From contig CAAHFI010492367.1 in assembly GCA_900893395.1 (NCBI GenBank), forward strand, positions 1 to 25,243: 25,243 bases of DNA. Reading direction: 5' to 3'. The DNA comes from Euglena gracilis (taxonomy: Eukaryota > Euglenozoa > Euglenophyceae > Euglenales > Euglenaceae). The translations under genes were made by a program, and so were the position numbers. Of the stretch, positions 8,492 through 17,499 are shown piece after piece (position 1 is the first letter of the stretch; each line of letters opens with the position of its first letter). The notes beneath the pieces are model-generated. The model made no database searches. It worked only from the letters and a program-made list of their open reading frames with translations, and was not told where the DNA came from.

Positions 8492-9313
8492 ATGACTGAG
8501 TCACTACCGTCTGAACCAGAGACTGAGCGTCAGTCCACTCTACAGGACATCGAGGAGAAGCTTAAGGAAAGGTTGTTGAAAAGGTTGTTGAGGAGCAGCC
8601 CCAGCTTGACAAAGTGCTTTTGGCATTGTCCCAACTGTTTCCGAAGCTCGAGAACGACCTTACGCTTCGGGAGTCACTTGACCATCTACAGTCCCTTTCA
8701 GCCACCCCAGACCCAGCCACAGTGAAAAGGTTGTTGGTTGAATTTGAGGAGGTGACAGCCAGAATGTCAAAGGGAACTTTGGGAGACCAGGAAAAGTACC
8801 TCTGCCTCTTCAAGAAAATTGACCCCAAGATGTTTTCTGAGTTGAGACAAGACAGGTACTACAAAAGGAGGACAGAAACGTATGAGGACTTGAAAGTTTG
8901 CTTTCTTGAAAAGGCCTAAAGAAGATAGGTTTGAACGTTATCTTCAAAAGAAATTTTCGCTGCATACTCTCCAGGAAACACCCCAGCAACAAAAATCCCA
9001 AGAAGACTTGCCCATGGTTGATTCCCAGGTTTCTTCATCTTCCAAGCCTTCAGAGTTTTCCCAGGTTCAAGGCAAAGGAAAAGGCAAAGGAGTTTACCCC
9101 AAAGGCAAAGGAAGTAGTCCTGCCAAAGGCAAGGGCAAAGGCAAGGTTTTTTCCCATTTGCAAGGTGCGCAAAGTCAGCCCAACCAACCTGGACCCCCTC
9201 AGTTTTCTGTTTCTCTTTGGTGCAAGCTTTTTGGGAAGATAGGTCATTATGAGGACAAATGTTGGACAAAACAAAAAGAGGAAAGAAAAGACAAAGTAAA
9301 GGAGAAAAGTTAA
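8492..9313 (+). pseudogene. Gag region of the Ty3-type fossil
   Basis: The region starts with MTESLPSEPETERQ and a charged helix-like stretch (LQDIEEKLKERLLKRLL). A capsid-like part follows with LFPKLENDLTLRESLDHL, KYLCLFKKIDPKMFSELRQD and TYEDLKVCFLEKA. A basic linker with GKGKGKG and PKGKG repeats comes next, then a zinc-knuckle-like remnant (GKIGHYEDKC) and a Lys/Glu-rich tail. In the family, Gag forms the particle and the zinc knuckle binds the RNA. The capsid-like words resemble those of dinoflagellate retroelement polyproteins, which is recall rather than a search result. The region is broken. Confidence 0.75.
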
Positions 9314-9334
9314 CCCATCCTCAAAAATCCCCAC

Positions 9335-9690
9335 ACATCAACCAGATTCAGCCAAAAAGAGGAAAATTGACACACTCCAGATTTTTAAAGGTACATCTCT
9401 CATCACCAATGTGACCATCAATAGGACATCCCTCAAGGCCATCATCAACAGTGGTGCAACGACAAGTGCCGTTGCCCGAAAGCGTGTACCACCAGGTGCC
9501 ATCGTGAGATCGATGGCTGTCCCCATCCTAGTTGAAATGGAGATGTCATTTTTTCGGATGGAACAGCCGAGCTCACTCTCCAATTTGGTGAGGGCATTTC
9601 CTTGCCCCACGATTCTCTCTTTCAGATGGAGAAAATTTAAAGTGTCACACAAGTTGGAGCCGAATTTTCATTAGAAGTTGACTTGAGCTT
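9335..9690 (+). pseudogene. Protease region of the Ty3-type fossil
   Basis: The segment contains GTSLITNVTINRTSLKAI followed by an SGATTS stretch at the position of the retropepsin active-site loop, then about 70 residues ending near 9,690. In Ty3/Gypsy elements this aspartic protease cuts the polyprotein and lies between Gag and reverse transcriptase, as here. Only the first part of the domain is convincing, and the sequence then runs into the minisatellite. It is a fossil. Confidence 0.6.
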
Positions 9691-9767
9691 CACCGAGAAG
9701 GAGGCAGGCTCAGGGCCCATGGCAAAGTGGCCTCTGACGCCAGGCTGGTGAAATCTGAGGAAGGAGA

Positions 9768-10110
9768 TATCAGAGATGGTAATGCCAAGGATGGAAATGC
9801 CAGAGATGCGAATGTCAAGGATGGAAATGCCAGAGACGTGAATGCTGAGGACGGGGATGTCGGAGGTGTGCATGCCAAGGATGGAAATTCCAGAGACGGG
9901 AATGCCAAGGATGGAAATGTCAGATATGTGAATGCGGTGGAAGGAGATGAAGAAGTGCATGCCAGAGATGGTCATGTCAGAGATGGTGATGCCCGAATCC
10001 AGATGAATCAAGATGGTCGAGATGGACATGCCAGACATGCGGATGGGCGGGATGGGCATTCCAGCCATGGTCGAGATTGACATTCTGGAGATGGTGATGA
10101 CGGAATTGGA
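9768..10110 (+). repeat. Minisatellite, about 15-base period, encoding DGNA-like repeats
   Basis: Imperfect 15-base units, often paired into 30-base units, are built on aaggatggaaatgccaga. Because the period is a multiple of three, the array stays open in several frames. The plus frame 9,727-10,080 reads as DGNAKDGNARDANVKDGNA-type repeats, and the minus strand 10,113-9,637 reads as ISILGI-type repeats. Neither is likely to be a functional protein. The array lies between the protease and reverse transcriptase parts of the Ty3-type fossil. The units become more degenerate towards 10,000-10,110. Confidence 0.85.
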
Positions 10111-10189
10111 CATTGGGCCCCAGTGGGGCGTGGCGAGTCAAGAGGAAGGAGAGGGAAGGAGCGCAGGCGGAAGGCGAAGGAGGCCCCGA

Positions 10190-10430
10190 GGGGCTGAGGC
10201 CAAAGCCCTGCCTGGGATGGTGTTGGCTGGGTCCCCCTTCCGCATGCCTTGGGCCAAAGCCCTCACATGCTGTGCCCGAAGCCCGCCGGAATGGTGTGGG
10301 CTGGGTCACCCTCCCGAATGCCTGGGCCGAAGCCCTCAGGCGTTGTGGCCGAAGCCCGCCGGGACGGCGTGGGCTGGGCCCCCCCTCTCGGGCCTGTGGC
10401 CGAAGCCCTCCCCGCGGTAACTCCCTCCCG
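10190..10430 (+). repeat. GC-rich tandem repeat, about three units of roughly 72-78 bases
   Basis: Three imperfect units share gccgaagccc, a ggatggtgttggctgggtc-type core and a cgcatgcctgggccgaagcc-type end. They begin near 10,193, 10,271 and 10,344. The block is much richer in G and C than the flanking element and ends just before the reverse transcriptase region resumes at about 10,470. Apparent ORFs across it exist in all three plus frames and are compositional. The origin may be host satellite, a captured fragment or expansion within the element. Confidence 0.75.
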
Positions 10431-10469
10431 CTGCACCTGCGAGCCCCCTTCCCAGGACCCCCACCATAT

Positions 10470-11560
10470 TGAAGAATTGCAGTTCCATGGAGCCAATGGA
10501 GCCGATGGTATGGAAGTCCTAGGTACTCCCTCTTCCTCCTTCACCGTTTCGGATCGAGAATTGTCCGAGGTGTGTGAAAGGCTTTTGCAACAAATTCCTG
10601 TTCCACAAGAAGATGGTTTGGAAAGCAAGAAACCGAGAATTTGCATGGTGATTTGCAGGGTGATCTTGCCCGTTCTGAAAAGGAACCCCAATTGAAAGTG
10701 CGCCTTGAAAAGTACGTGGAAATTTTTGGTCCTCTCCCGAGCCCCGGCATGGGTTGTCAACTCGTCCAATGTGATTTGGAACTCAAGGATGAGTTCAAGG
10801 GGAGGGTGATCCGTGGCAAATGTTAGCCAATGAGTGAAAAGGATTCCAAATTCACAATCAAGTGAATGAATTGGTGGAAAGTGGGTTGGTGGAGAGCTAA
10901 GCCAAAGGAAAGACCCCAACCCACTGTTCTCCAACATTTTTGGTGGAAAAGAAGGAAAGCCAATCGAAAAGGGTGGTGGGCCAATACAAAAAGGTCAACG
11001 ACCATGTGAAAAGTCTTTCGGCATTTTTGCCGAACATGGAACAAATGGTCGAAAATTTGGCCTAATGTCAATGGAAATCAAAACTCGACCTAAGAAGTGG
11101 GTTTTGGCAAGTCGGTTTGAGTGAAAGGGCAAAAGAACTCACCGCATTTCTCACCCCGAACGGTCACGTTTGGCAATAGAATTGCATGCCATTTTAATTC
11201 AAACCGCTGCCGCAATTTTTCAAGAACACACGGAAAGGTTGGTTTCCGAAATGAAGGAAAGTCCAAAGGTTGCAATTTTGTTGGAACCGAAAAATGGCCA
11301 ATGAAAATGTTTTGTGGGAGCCTTTTTCGATGATGTCTGGGTGGGAGCATCAACCATCCTCGAACATTTGTTTTTGTTGGAGGAAGTTTTCAAAGTGGTG
11401 AAAAATCACATGCTCCGAATCAAGTTGACCAAGTGTCACTTTTTAAAAGAAAGCCTCGAGTATCTTGGTTTTTCGGTTCAATGGGGATCATGGAGGGCGA
11501 GTGAGAAAAGGATTCAAGCTTTGGTGGATTTCAAAGTGAAAAGTCTGAAAGACCTCTGTG
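10470..11560 (+). pseudogene. Reverse transcriptase region of the Ty3-type fossil
   Basis: The region begins near LSEVCERLLQQIPVPQEDG and contains stretches typical of Ty3/Gypsy reverse transcriptase. The polymerase box lies in FFDDVWVGA (about 11,320-11,350). After it come LEEVFKVVKNHMLRIKLTKC and FLKESLEYLGFSVQWG, which match the family's thumb-side pattern of a C-x-F followed by E-Y-L-G. In an active element this enzyme copies the RNA genome into DNA. The N-terminal half is badly decayed and hard to follow between 10,690 and 11,300. Confidence 0.8.
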
Positions 11561-12210
11561 CATTTTTGGGAGCTTGCAACTTTTTTTCGTCGCCATGTGA
11601 AAGCATTCACATTTTCAAGTGCGAATTTGACCGATCTTCTCAAGAAAAATGCAAGACTTGTTTGGACCCAAAAAGAAGAAAAGCTCATCGAAGACATCAA
11701 GCAAAGACTCTTGGATGCGGTGCCCCATGGGGTACCACGGTGGTGTGGAGAAATGGTTGTCATTACCAATGCCTCCGACCGGGGAGGAGGTGGTACGGTT
11801 TTTCAATTGCAATCGTTGGAACCCTCTCAAGTCCCTCAAGGTTTCGCAACCCAAGGTATGTCCAAAGAAGGTGTGCTCATTTACAATTACCCCAATGAAT
11901 TTCGGTTGGTACCCATCGGGCATTGGAATTTGAAATGGTGCCCCACAAAATCCCGATATTCGACTTTTGAACAAGAACGTTTGGCCGGTGTGCAGATTTT
12001 CTCAACACAAAGTCGAATTTTACAAGGTTTGCTGGTTGTTTGGTTTTGTGATCATGAGGCCCTCAAGAAGTTCTTGGACAAAGAACCCCCCGTGAATCAA
12101 AGATTGAGACGTTGGTTTTGTTTTTTGGGTCAATTCAAGATCAAGATTGCGCATACACCCGGAATGAAGAATGAGTGGTGTGATTGGTTGTCAAGGAGTC
12201 ATTTCAAAAG
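11560..12210 (+). pseudogene. RNase H region of the Ty3-type fossil
   Basis: Continuous protein-like sequence is visible. It has the connection FKVKSLKDLCAFLGACNFF (start of the region) and LLKKNARLVWTQKEEKLIED, an RNase H-like stretch at about 11,755-11,800 (VVITNASDRGGGGTVF), then KSRYSTFEQERLAGVQIF, CDHEALKKFL and a closing HTPGMKNEWCDWLSRSHF. In Ty3/Gypsy elements the domain removes the RNA template during replication. The order and spacing of these landmarks match the family well. Part of a broken element. Confidence 0.85.
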
Positions 12211-12395
12211 TTCAACGTTGAATTCGAAAATTTGGCAAAATATGCATTCGAAAAGACGGACTCCCAAATGGATCTTTATTTGCAAGTTTTGTCGTTTGAG
12301 ATGAAAGACTTCAACTTTCCATTGGATTACCCATCGAGTGGTTTTGCCCAAATTTGGGAAACAGTGGAACCATGCAAAGCTCAAGTCATCGATGA

Positions 12396-13170
12396 TTGTT
12401 TGTGGTTCAAGGCCAAAGGCATCCTTCGTCAAATGGTTTGATGGAAAGAGAAAATCGTTCGTTTGTGGAAACATTGAGATGTCTTGTGCATGAAACGGGT
12501 ACAAAAGATTGGCCAAAGTTGCTTCCGTACGTCAATTTTGTGATGAACATCCAGATTTCAAGTTCGACGGGAATGTCTCCATCGGAACTTTTCCTCGGTC
12601 GATCTCAATGCAAATTCGAAAGTGTTGGAGAACCATGTGAAAGTCCATATGTCGAAAATTCGATTTTGGAACAGTATTGCTTCAAGAAAAGGCAAGTTGA
12701 GGCTGAAAAATCTCAGAAGTTTGGCGATGGAGCGGAAAAACAAGGTTCGGAAACCTGCCGTTTATGAAATTGGTCAATTGGTTCTCGTCCACAAGCCTCG
12801 ATGGCCCCAGAGAAAAGTCGAAAAAATCGCCAGTCCACGGTTTGGACCCTACAAAGTTGTTCAAGTGCACTACAACTCTTTGCAAATTTTTGCATTTCCA
12901 TCATTTGGTGGTTTGGTGAAAGTTTCGTTCTCCCAAGTGAAACACTGGAGTTCTGTCCATGACCCACACAATGATACTTCGTTTTTGTCAGAGGAGTGTG
13001 AGGAATTTGATGGTGCACAAACCCCTGCTTCATTCACAGGTCACACAGACGACCGAGGAACAGGCGGCGAACAGCGAGGCGCAAGCGACGCACACAGAGG
13101 CGCACGCAACGAACGTACGACAAAACCAGAAGACAACAGAACAAGGCCAGACCAGGAAACGCGGGGCTAA
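12396..13170 (+). pseudogene. Integrase region with GPY/F module, incomplete
   Basis: The visible part starts at about 12,400 with HPSSNGLMERENRSFVETLR, matching the G-x-x-E-R-x-N-R helix of the DDE catalytic core. It continues with WPKLLPYVNFVMNIQISSST and MSPSELFLGR. The C-terminal part has LVLVHKPRWPQRKVEKI and RFGPYKVVQV, the GPY/F module typical of chromodomain-bearing and related Ty3/Gypsy integrases, and ends KVSFSQVKHWSSV followed by a charged Thr/Arg/Glu-rich tail. No chromodomain is evident. The zinc-binding N-terminus and the first part of the core are not recognisable. Fossil. Confidence 0.8.
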
Positions 13171-14770
13171 AGGCCCAGAACAGCCGAACGAGCACGCGAC
13201 GCACGGCCGAGCACACGCGACGAACCAGCCAAAACGCCAGAAGGACAAAACACCCAGAAAGAACAGTTTTCTTCCACTTTTTCTGCTTTTCCACCAGGAA
13301 CACAAGAACAATCGATTTGGGTTTAATGGTTTTAATGATTCAGGGGCCCTTAGTTGTGAGCTCCTCAGGACTAACGGGTACGATCAAGGTACCACCTCAC
13401 GAATGACCCAGGACGAAATGGAATTGGGCATTTGGATGAGCCCCACTCATTTGGAGGCGAGTGGGTGGGGTGCGTGGGGGTGGGGGACTTTTCGTTGGGG
13501 CGTTCCAACGAAAAGTCGAGGTGATACCCAACCCACCTGGAAAGGACGGTTGCAGGATTTTCAGAGTGCTTGGGAAACAAAACATGACTAGGCATGGAAC
13601 ATGGCCGAAGATTTTGTCGGTGAGGCTCTCGTAGGTACCCCCAAGCAATTTTTGGTTTGGGGGAACAATTTTCTGTAATGGAAAGGAGCTGAGAATTTCA
13701 CCTTTTTGGATTTCCTTTTTTGAAAGGTAACAGTTGGCCAAATTTGCCAAGCACATTTTTTTCCTTAAAAGAGGTGGAAATGTTTGGCCACGTTTTAAGA
13801 GACGGCCCGGGAGGGCACGGGTTTGTGTTCCCCCCCTAACAAAAACGGATCCGTAAGTCACATTCCCGTGACGGTTGTGGGAAAAGTGATGAATTGTCAT
13901 TGAGGAGAACCAGTCCCGTGGTATGCGAGGTTGGTTTCTTTGTTTGTGACTTTTGGTGTTTAGTCGCGACAGGCAAAATATCCCGAAATTCAACAATCCC
14001 CCCAACAAAAAAGCTGCAGCGTTTAAAAAAAAAGGAGGGTAATTTTCTCCTTAAAGGGAATTAAGCATAAAAAAACCAACAACAACAAGAAAGGGACCAA
14101 CCAACAAAAAAAGAGAAGAAAGTTTCCTCCTTAAGGGAGAGACATTATTTAAGCAACATCCACAACGGAAGGCAAGCCTAACAACCAAAACTCCAGAAGC
14201 CTACAGCCAGATTACCTCAAAGACGGTTGGTTAAAAAAAAAAGGCTAGCAAGAGTTGGAAACACTAAACCATGGCTAGAATCCATTGCGGCTCGTCGTGC
14301 AACTTGCAACTTGCAACCCGACCTGCCTTGAGTGCCCGCAAATTGTCATGTCCCCATAGCATAATGTTGGACGAAAGCTCACATTCTTTGCGTGACGTGA
14401 ACACACGACCATACACACACGGTACCGTGGGCCGTAGCAGCGAAGGAGCGCGGAGCTGCAGGGCAGGATGCGGCGTGCGGAGGCACCGCACCGTTACTGC
14501 GCACCGTGCGCCACGCAGTTGCTCCATTTTACGTTGCACCGTTGCACTATACCTTCCGCGGTGTGCGGTGTGGCGCGTTGGGCTGCATCACCCCCACCGC
14601 TACTTTTACATGGTAAGGCGTGGCCGTTGAGGCTGTCCCCCTCCGTCTCGTCGCTCTAACCAACCACATATATGCTACTTTTTCGCAAACCAAACTCTCT
14701 CTTTTCGCACGGACCCCTTCTTTTTTCCTTTCGTTTTCAATATCTCTACGATATATTTATAAGTGGGGGA
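13171..14770. other. Noncoding stretch after integrase
   Basis: No gene is supported. The stretch contains a perfect 13-bp hairpin (13,486-13,517), A-rich sequence with repeated ccttaaag/ccttaagg motifs (13,755-14,135), a short GC-rich island with gcaccg-type repeats (14,455-14,600) and a pyrimidine-rich stretch before 14,760. Open frames such as 14,271-14,630 (+), 14,008-13,397 (-) and 12,959-13,591 (+) look compositional. The stretch may be the 3' part of the Ty3-type element or unrelated host sequence. Confidence 0.5.
13486..13517. other. Perfect 13-bp inverted repeat (hairpin)
   Basis: The arm GACTTTTCGTTGG (13,486-13,498) and its exact complement CCAACGAAAAGTC (13,505-13,517) flank a 6-base spacer GGCGTT. 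No T-run follows, so a terminator reading is not supported. It lies in a G-rich noncoding context. Function unknown. Confidence 0.8.
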
Positions 14771-15060
14771 GTGTTACGGGTTCCTTTACTCAAATCTGAC
14801 CGTTTTTTGACTCTGGGGCTTGGAAATCACTAAAATTACCGTTTTTGGAATTTAGTCGAATTAAAAGTTCGGAAATGGTTCTTTGGGTAGGCCATTAAAG
14901 CCTAATCCCATAGTTTGGCCTTTCCGGCCTTAACTCGCGAAATCTGCGGAACCAGTTGGCCGAATTTTTCCGGTCGGTAGGAACAGAGCAAATTCCTAGT
15001 TAAGGAAAGCCTAAAATCGAACCAACCAATTCCAAACCATACCACACACGATGTTCTTCT
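14761..15060 (+). other. Possible polypurine tract and LTR start
   Basis: The sequence aagtgggggag at 14,761-14,771 is followed at once by TGTTACGGGTTCC. A purine tract abutting a TG that opens a TGTTACG-type end is the usual 3' LTR junction in LTR retrotransposons. No matching upstream copy and no CA-ended terminus were found, so this could be a lone or truncated LTR or a coincidence. The following 300 bases are noncoding. Confidence 0.3.
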
Positions 15061-15300
15061 ATCCCATCAAATGCACTGCTACAATCCTACAAAAAATATC
15101 AATTGTTTGTGCATGCAAGAAAAATATTTTGATTAAAATTTAAAATTAAACGTTCAATTGGAAAAGCTCAAGAGCAAAAAGGAAATGACTGAATATTTTA
15201 ACCAACCGGGGCCGAAGGATCCTTAAAAAACGTCGAACCAAGGTCCGGTTTTCACTAGCATTTGTGGATGCCAGAATGTCCATAAAATTCCCTTTTTTTG
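15060..15300. other. AT-rich noncoding stretch
   Basis: This short AT-rich spacer lies before the DIRS fragments, with an A/T-dominated part at 15,110-15,200. I see no gene, repeat pair or RNA in it. Confidence 0.5.
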
Positions 15301-15304
15301 TAAT

Positions 15305-15870
15305 TTGCTGTCAGATGTTGTGAATTTTATCTATATTTTCAGGGCAAAAATGCAAGCCTTCGGCCCTAAACTGGTGGGGGGGGTATTAATTCGGCGGATG
15401 AAGTCTGACCACGAGGAGGACGGGGAGTATTGTTTGGAGGGGGGGGGGTTATTTGGGGGGGTGTTTACCACCCAAGTGCCGTCTGTTTGCCAACTGCTTG
15501 GTGAAGGAGATACTCCACTCAGGTGTAATTTGGTTTCAGGCAAACATTGACATCACTGAAAATATTGATGTCCAGTGTGGACATTTGCACAAAAAAGCTG
15601 GGAAATGTCAAAACACACGACTCAGCCTTCAAAAAATTGGTTGGCGTTTTGTTTCACAAAGGGGTGTTCCTCCGTCTGTATAACCACAAAACTGGAACGC
15701 GGATGCTGCAGCTATGCTGCCATGGTTCTGTTCAGTGTGGTTTCATATGAAGAGGAAAATCAAACTTCTATGGCTCCGGATACTTTCTGCAATACTCGCA
15801 CTCCCGCGAGGAAAACAGACCAGGAGGAAGGGGCATGGAGGGCGGACCATTCGGGCTGCGTACACTCTGG
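15305..15870 (+). mobile_element. DIRS-order fragment, recombinase N-terminal part
   Basis: The plus-strand frames here match the minus-strand DIRS copy at about 21,900-21,580. For example, LFANCLVKEILHSG matches LFTNCCVEMMPPPK, and the HLHKKAGKCQNTRLSLQKIG stretch matches HSHKKPGKCQEIWLSIQGFC. The part preserved is the spacer before the tyrosine recombinase plus its core-binding domain. The catalytic domain is not visible before the next element starts at about 15,899. This is therefore a separate, truncated copy. It is a fossil with several breaks. Confidence 0.65.
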
Positions 15871-16064
15871 GCTGAGGTCATGCTTCTTTTGCTAGCTTGT
15901 TGTGTGATGGTTTTTTTTGCGGGGTCCTTCTAACTGCTTTTTTTGCCGGAGTTGACGGATCATAATCGTCCTTCGCCTTTCACAATGCTGGCTTTCTGAA
16001 GACGAAGCGAAGTACAACAGTGCATGGACACTTTCTTTTGAACATAGACCTGGTGGGATAATTT

Positions 16065-16800
16065 TTGCAAGACACATCTGGGGATGGTGTTCAAAGAAAT
16101 GTGACAGCAGGCTTGCGTTGGCAAGAAGGAGGCTGGAGTAAAGTGAGGGTGGAGAAGGAGCTGAGAGCTATCAGAGCTCTTGTCAGCGCCAGCTGGGTGG
16201 AGTATATCATGTCCTTCTTGTTCTCACTCGCCTTGGTACGTGCGATCGAAGTGCTGCTGTTGGAGCAGAACAAGAGAGCTGGAGAGTGTGACGTTAGGTT
16301 GGACGAGACGTGGACGCGCCAAGCGCCTAAATGGCAGAAGCCGACGAGGAGGACGACGGCGGAGACACCAGCGGAGCGCCTCCCCTGGCAAAGAGGCTAT
16401 GACCCCACCTCCCCAGGAGCTGTTGGCCTGCCTCAAGAAGGCGGCGGCAGGTACAACATTGCCCTGGAAACACGTCTAGAACGAGCTGCCGCTCTTCCAG
16501 GACCTAAAAACGCGAGCGGAGGACAACGATCACAACAAGCACACCAAGGCCCGCATGGACAAGTTGCTCAATGGGGTAAAAATAAAAGGTTAACTGTTTG
16601 ATGAGGACGATGACCAACATCTACAGTCAAGTGCATGCGTTCCCAGAGGACTGTCGAGTCCTCTCCAAGCAACTCCTATTCGTCATGGCGGAGTTAGAAC
16701 AACGCCTTTTACGAGAACAGAAGCGTCGAAGTATACCTGGAGCAATTTATTCAACGTCAAGTGGTCTCTTTTGAAAAAGAAGACCTTCAGGCCCGGAGAA
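16065..16800 (+). pseudogene. Gag-like region of the plus-strand DIRS fossil
   Basis: This is the first coding-like region after the 5' inverted end. Recognisable stretches are an Arg/Ser-rich basic part, PPPQELLACLKKAAAGTTL, LFQDLKTRAEDNDHNKHTKA and, further on, SKQLLFVMAELEQRLLREQK. A basic, helix-rich first ORF is usual in DIRS elements, and position is the main argument. The longest single frame (16,065-16,601) is only partly the right one. Fossil. Confidence 0.5.
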
Positions 16801-16934
16801 CTCAGCAGCACTGAACAGTGCTGGCATGAACACACCGGTGGGTAGGGTGGAATGGTTGCATTTTCCCGCCCCCACAGCCAGTTGAGGCTGGAAATTTAAA
16901 GGAGGATTCAAGGGTTTCAGAGGATGATTCAAGG

Positions 16935-17201
16935 GTGGAAGAGGAGGCTATGGCAGCCAAGTATGGAGAAGTCCCTGGACTTCCAAGGGGTATGCCACAC
17001 AGTCAAATCACGTTACTCCCTCCTTGTCCATTGCAGGACAAAGGGCAGAGGGAAGCCCTGACATCCAGGCCCCTGGAGAGGATACCAGACAGCCCACAGA
17101 TTGGGGTGAACAGAAGTGAAGCAACCCTGCTGTGGAAGGAGCAAGATGCTCCACACCCTTCTTCTTGTACCACAAGTTCAACGTCAGCCAGCCCAAACTA
17201 G
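16935..17201 (+). pseudogene. Linker between Gag-like and reverse transcriptase regions
   Basis: This Pro/Ser/Thr-rich open frame (GEVPGLPRGMPHSQITLLPP, APHPSSCTTSSTSASPN) contains no domain. It occupies the place that the Pro/Gly-rich sequence at 24,705-25,243 occupies in the minus-strand copy. It is probably the disordered part between Gag and reverse transcriptase, and belongs to the same broken element. Confidence 0.4.
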
Positions 17202-17499
17202 GGGGCCCAGGGCCTCAACGTGCAACAGCAGCCAGGAGAGTGGGTGGAAAAGATGGTAAAGGTAATCCTGAGTCATGAGGAAAAATGGAAAGACTCCCCT
17301 CTCTTTCAGAGGTTGAGGGAATGTCTCCCCTGGTGGAAAACACATTCTCACCCCAAGGTGTTGCAAATGATTTAACGAGGGGTGGAGGCAGATCGACCCC
17401 TTCCAAAAAAATTCCACCTGTCCCCAGAAAAAGAACAAGAAAAAAATGTTACTGGCCACATAAATTTTGGACGTTTACAAATAATCAGCAGCTGTCAGA

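Larger units (their letters stand above)
8492..13170 (+). mobile_element. Ty3/Gypsy-type LTR retrotransposon fossil
   Basis: The parts follow the Metaviridae order: gag, protease, reverse transcriptase, RNase H, integrase. The placement of integrase after RNase H and a GPY/F module at the integrase C-terminus are the family-level signs of Ty3/Gypsy. The element is clearly broken in many places (well over five), integrase is incomplete, and a repeat-rich block sits between protease and reverse transcriptase. No matching pair of LTRs was found. A candidate 3' LTR start lies at 14,772, but linking it to this element is speculative. The element is more AT-rich than the sequence to its left. The degree of decay suggests an old insertion; without an LTR pair the age cannot be estimated. 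Confidence 0.85.

Noticed and set aside
9637-10113. Minus-strand ORF of 158 residues with ISILGI repeats
   Set aside because: It is the antisense of the 15-base minisatellite and is open only because the period is a multiple of three.
12959-13591. Plus-strand ORF of 210 residues beyond integrase
   Set aside because: It overlaps the integrase C-terminus in another frame and has a Thr/Ala/Lys-rich low-complexity start. The second half runs through the hairpin and looks noncoding.
14455-14600. GC-rich gcaccg-type island considered as a structured RNA
   Set aside because: Short complementary pieces exist, but no cloverleaf, box motifs or consistent long stem could be drawn.
14271-14630. Plus-strand ORF of 119 residues, with an overlapping minus ORF at 14,264-14,539
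   Set aside because: The sequence is rich in Arg, Cys and His by composition, reads open on both strands, and shows no domain or neighbour support.
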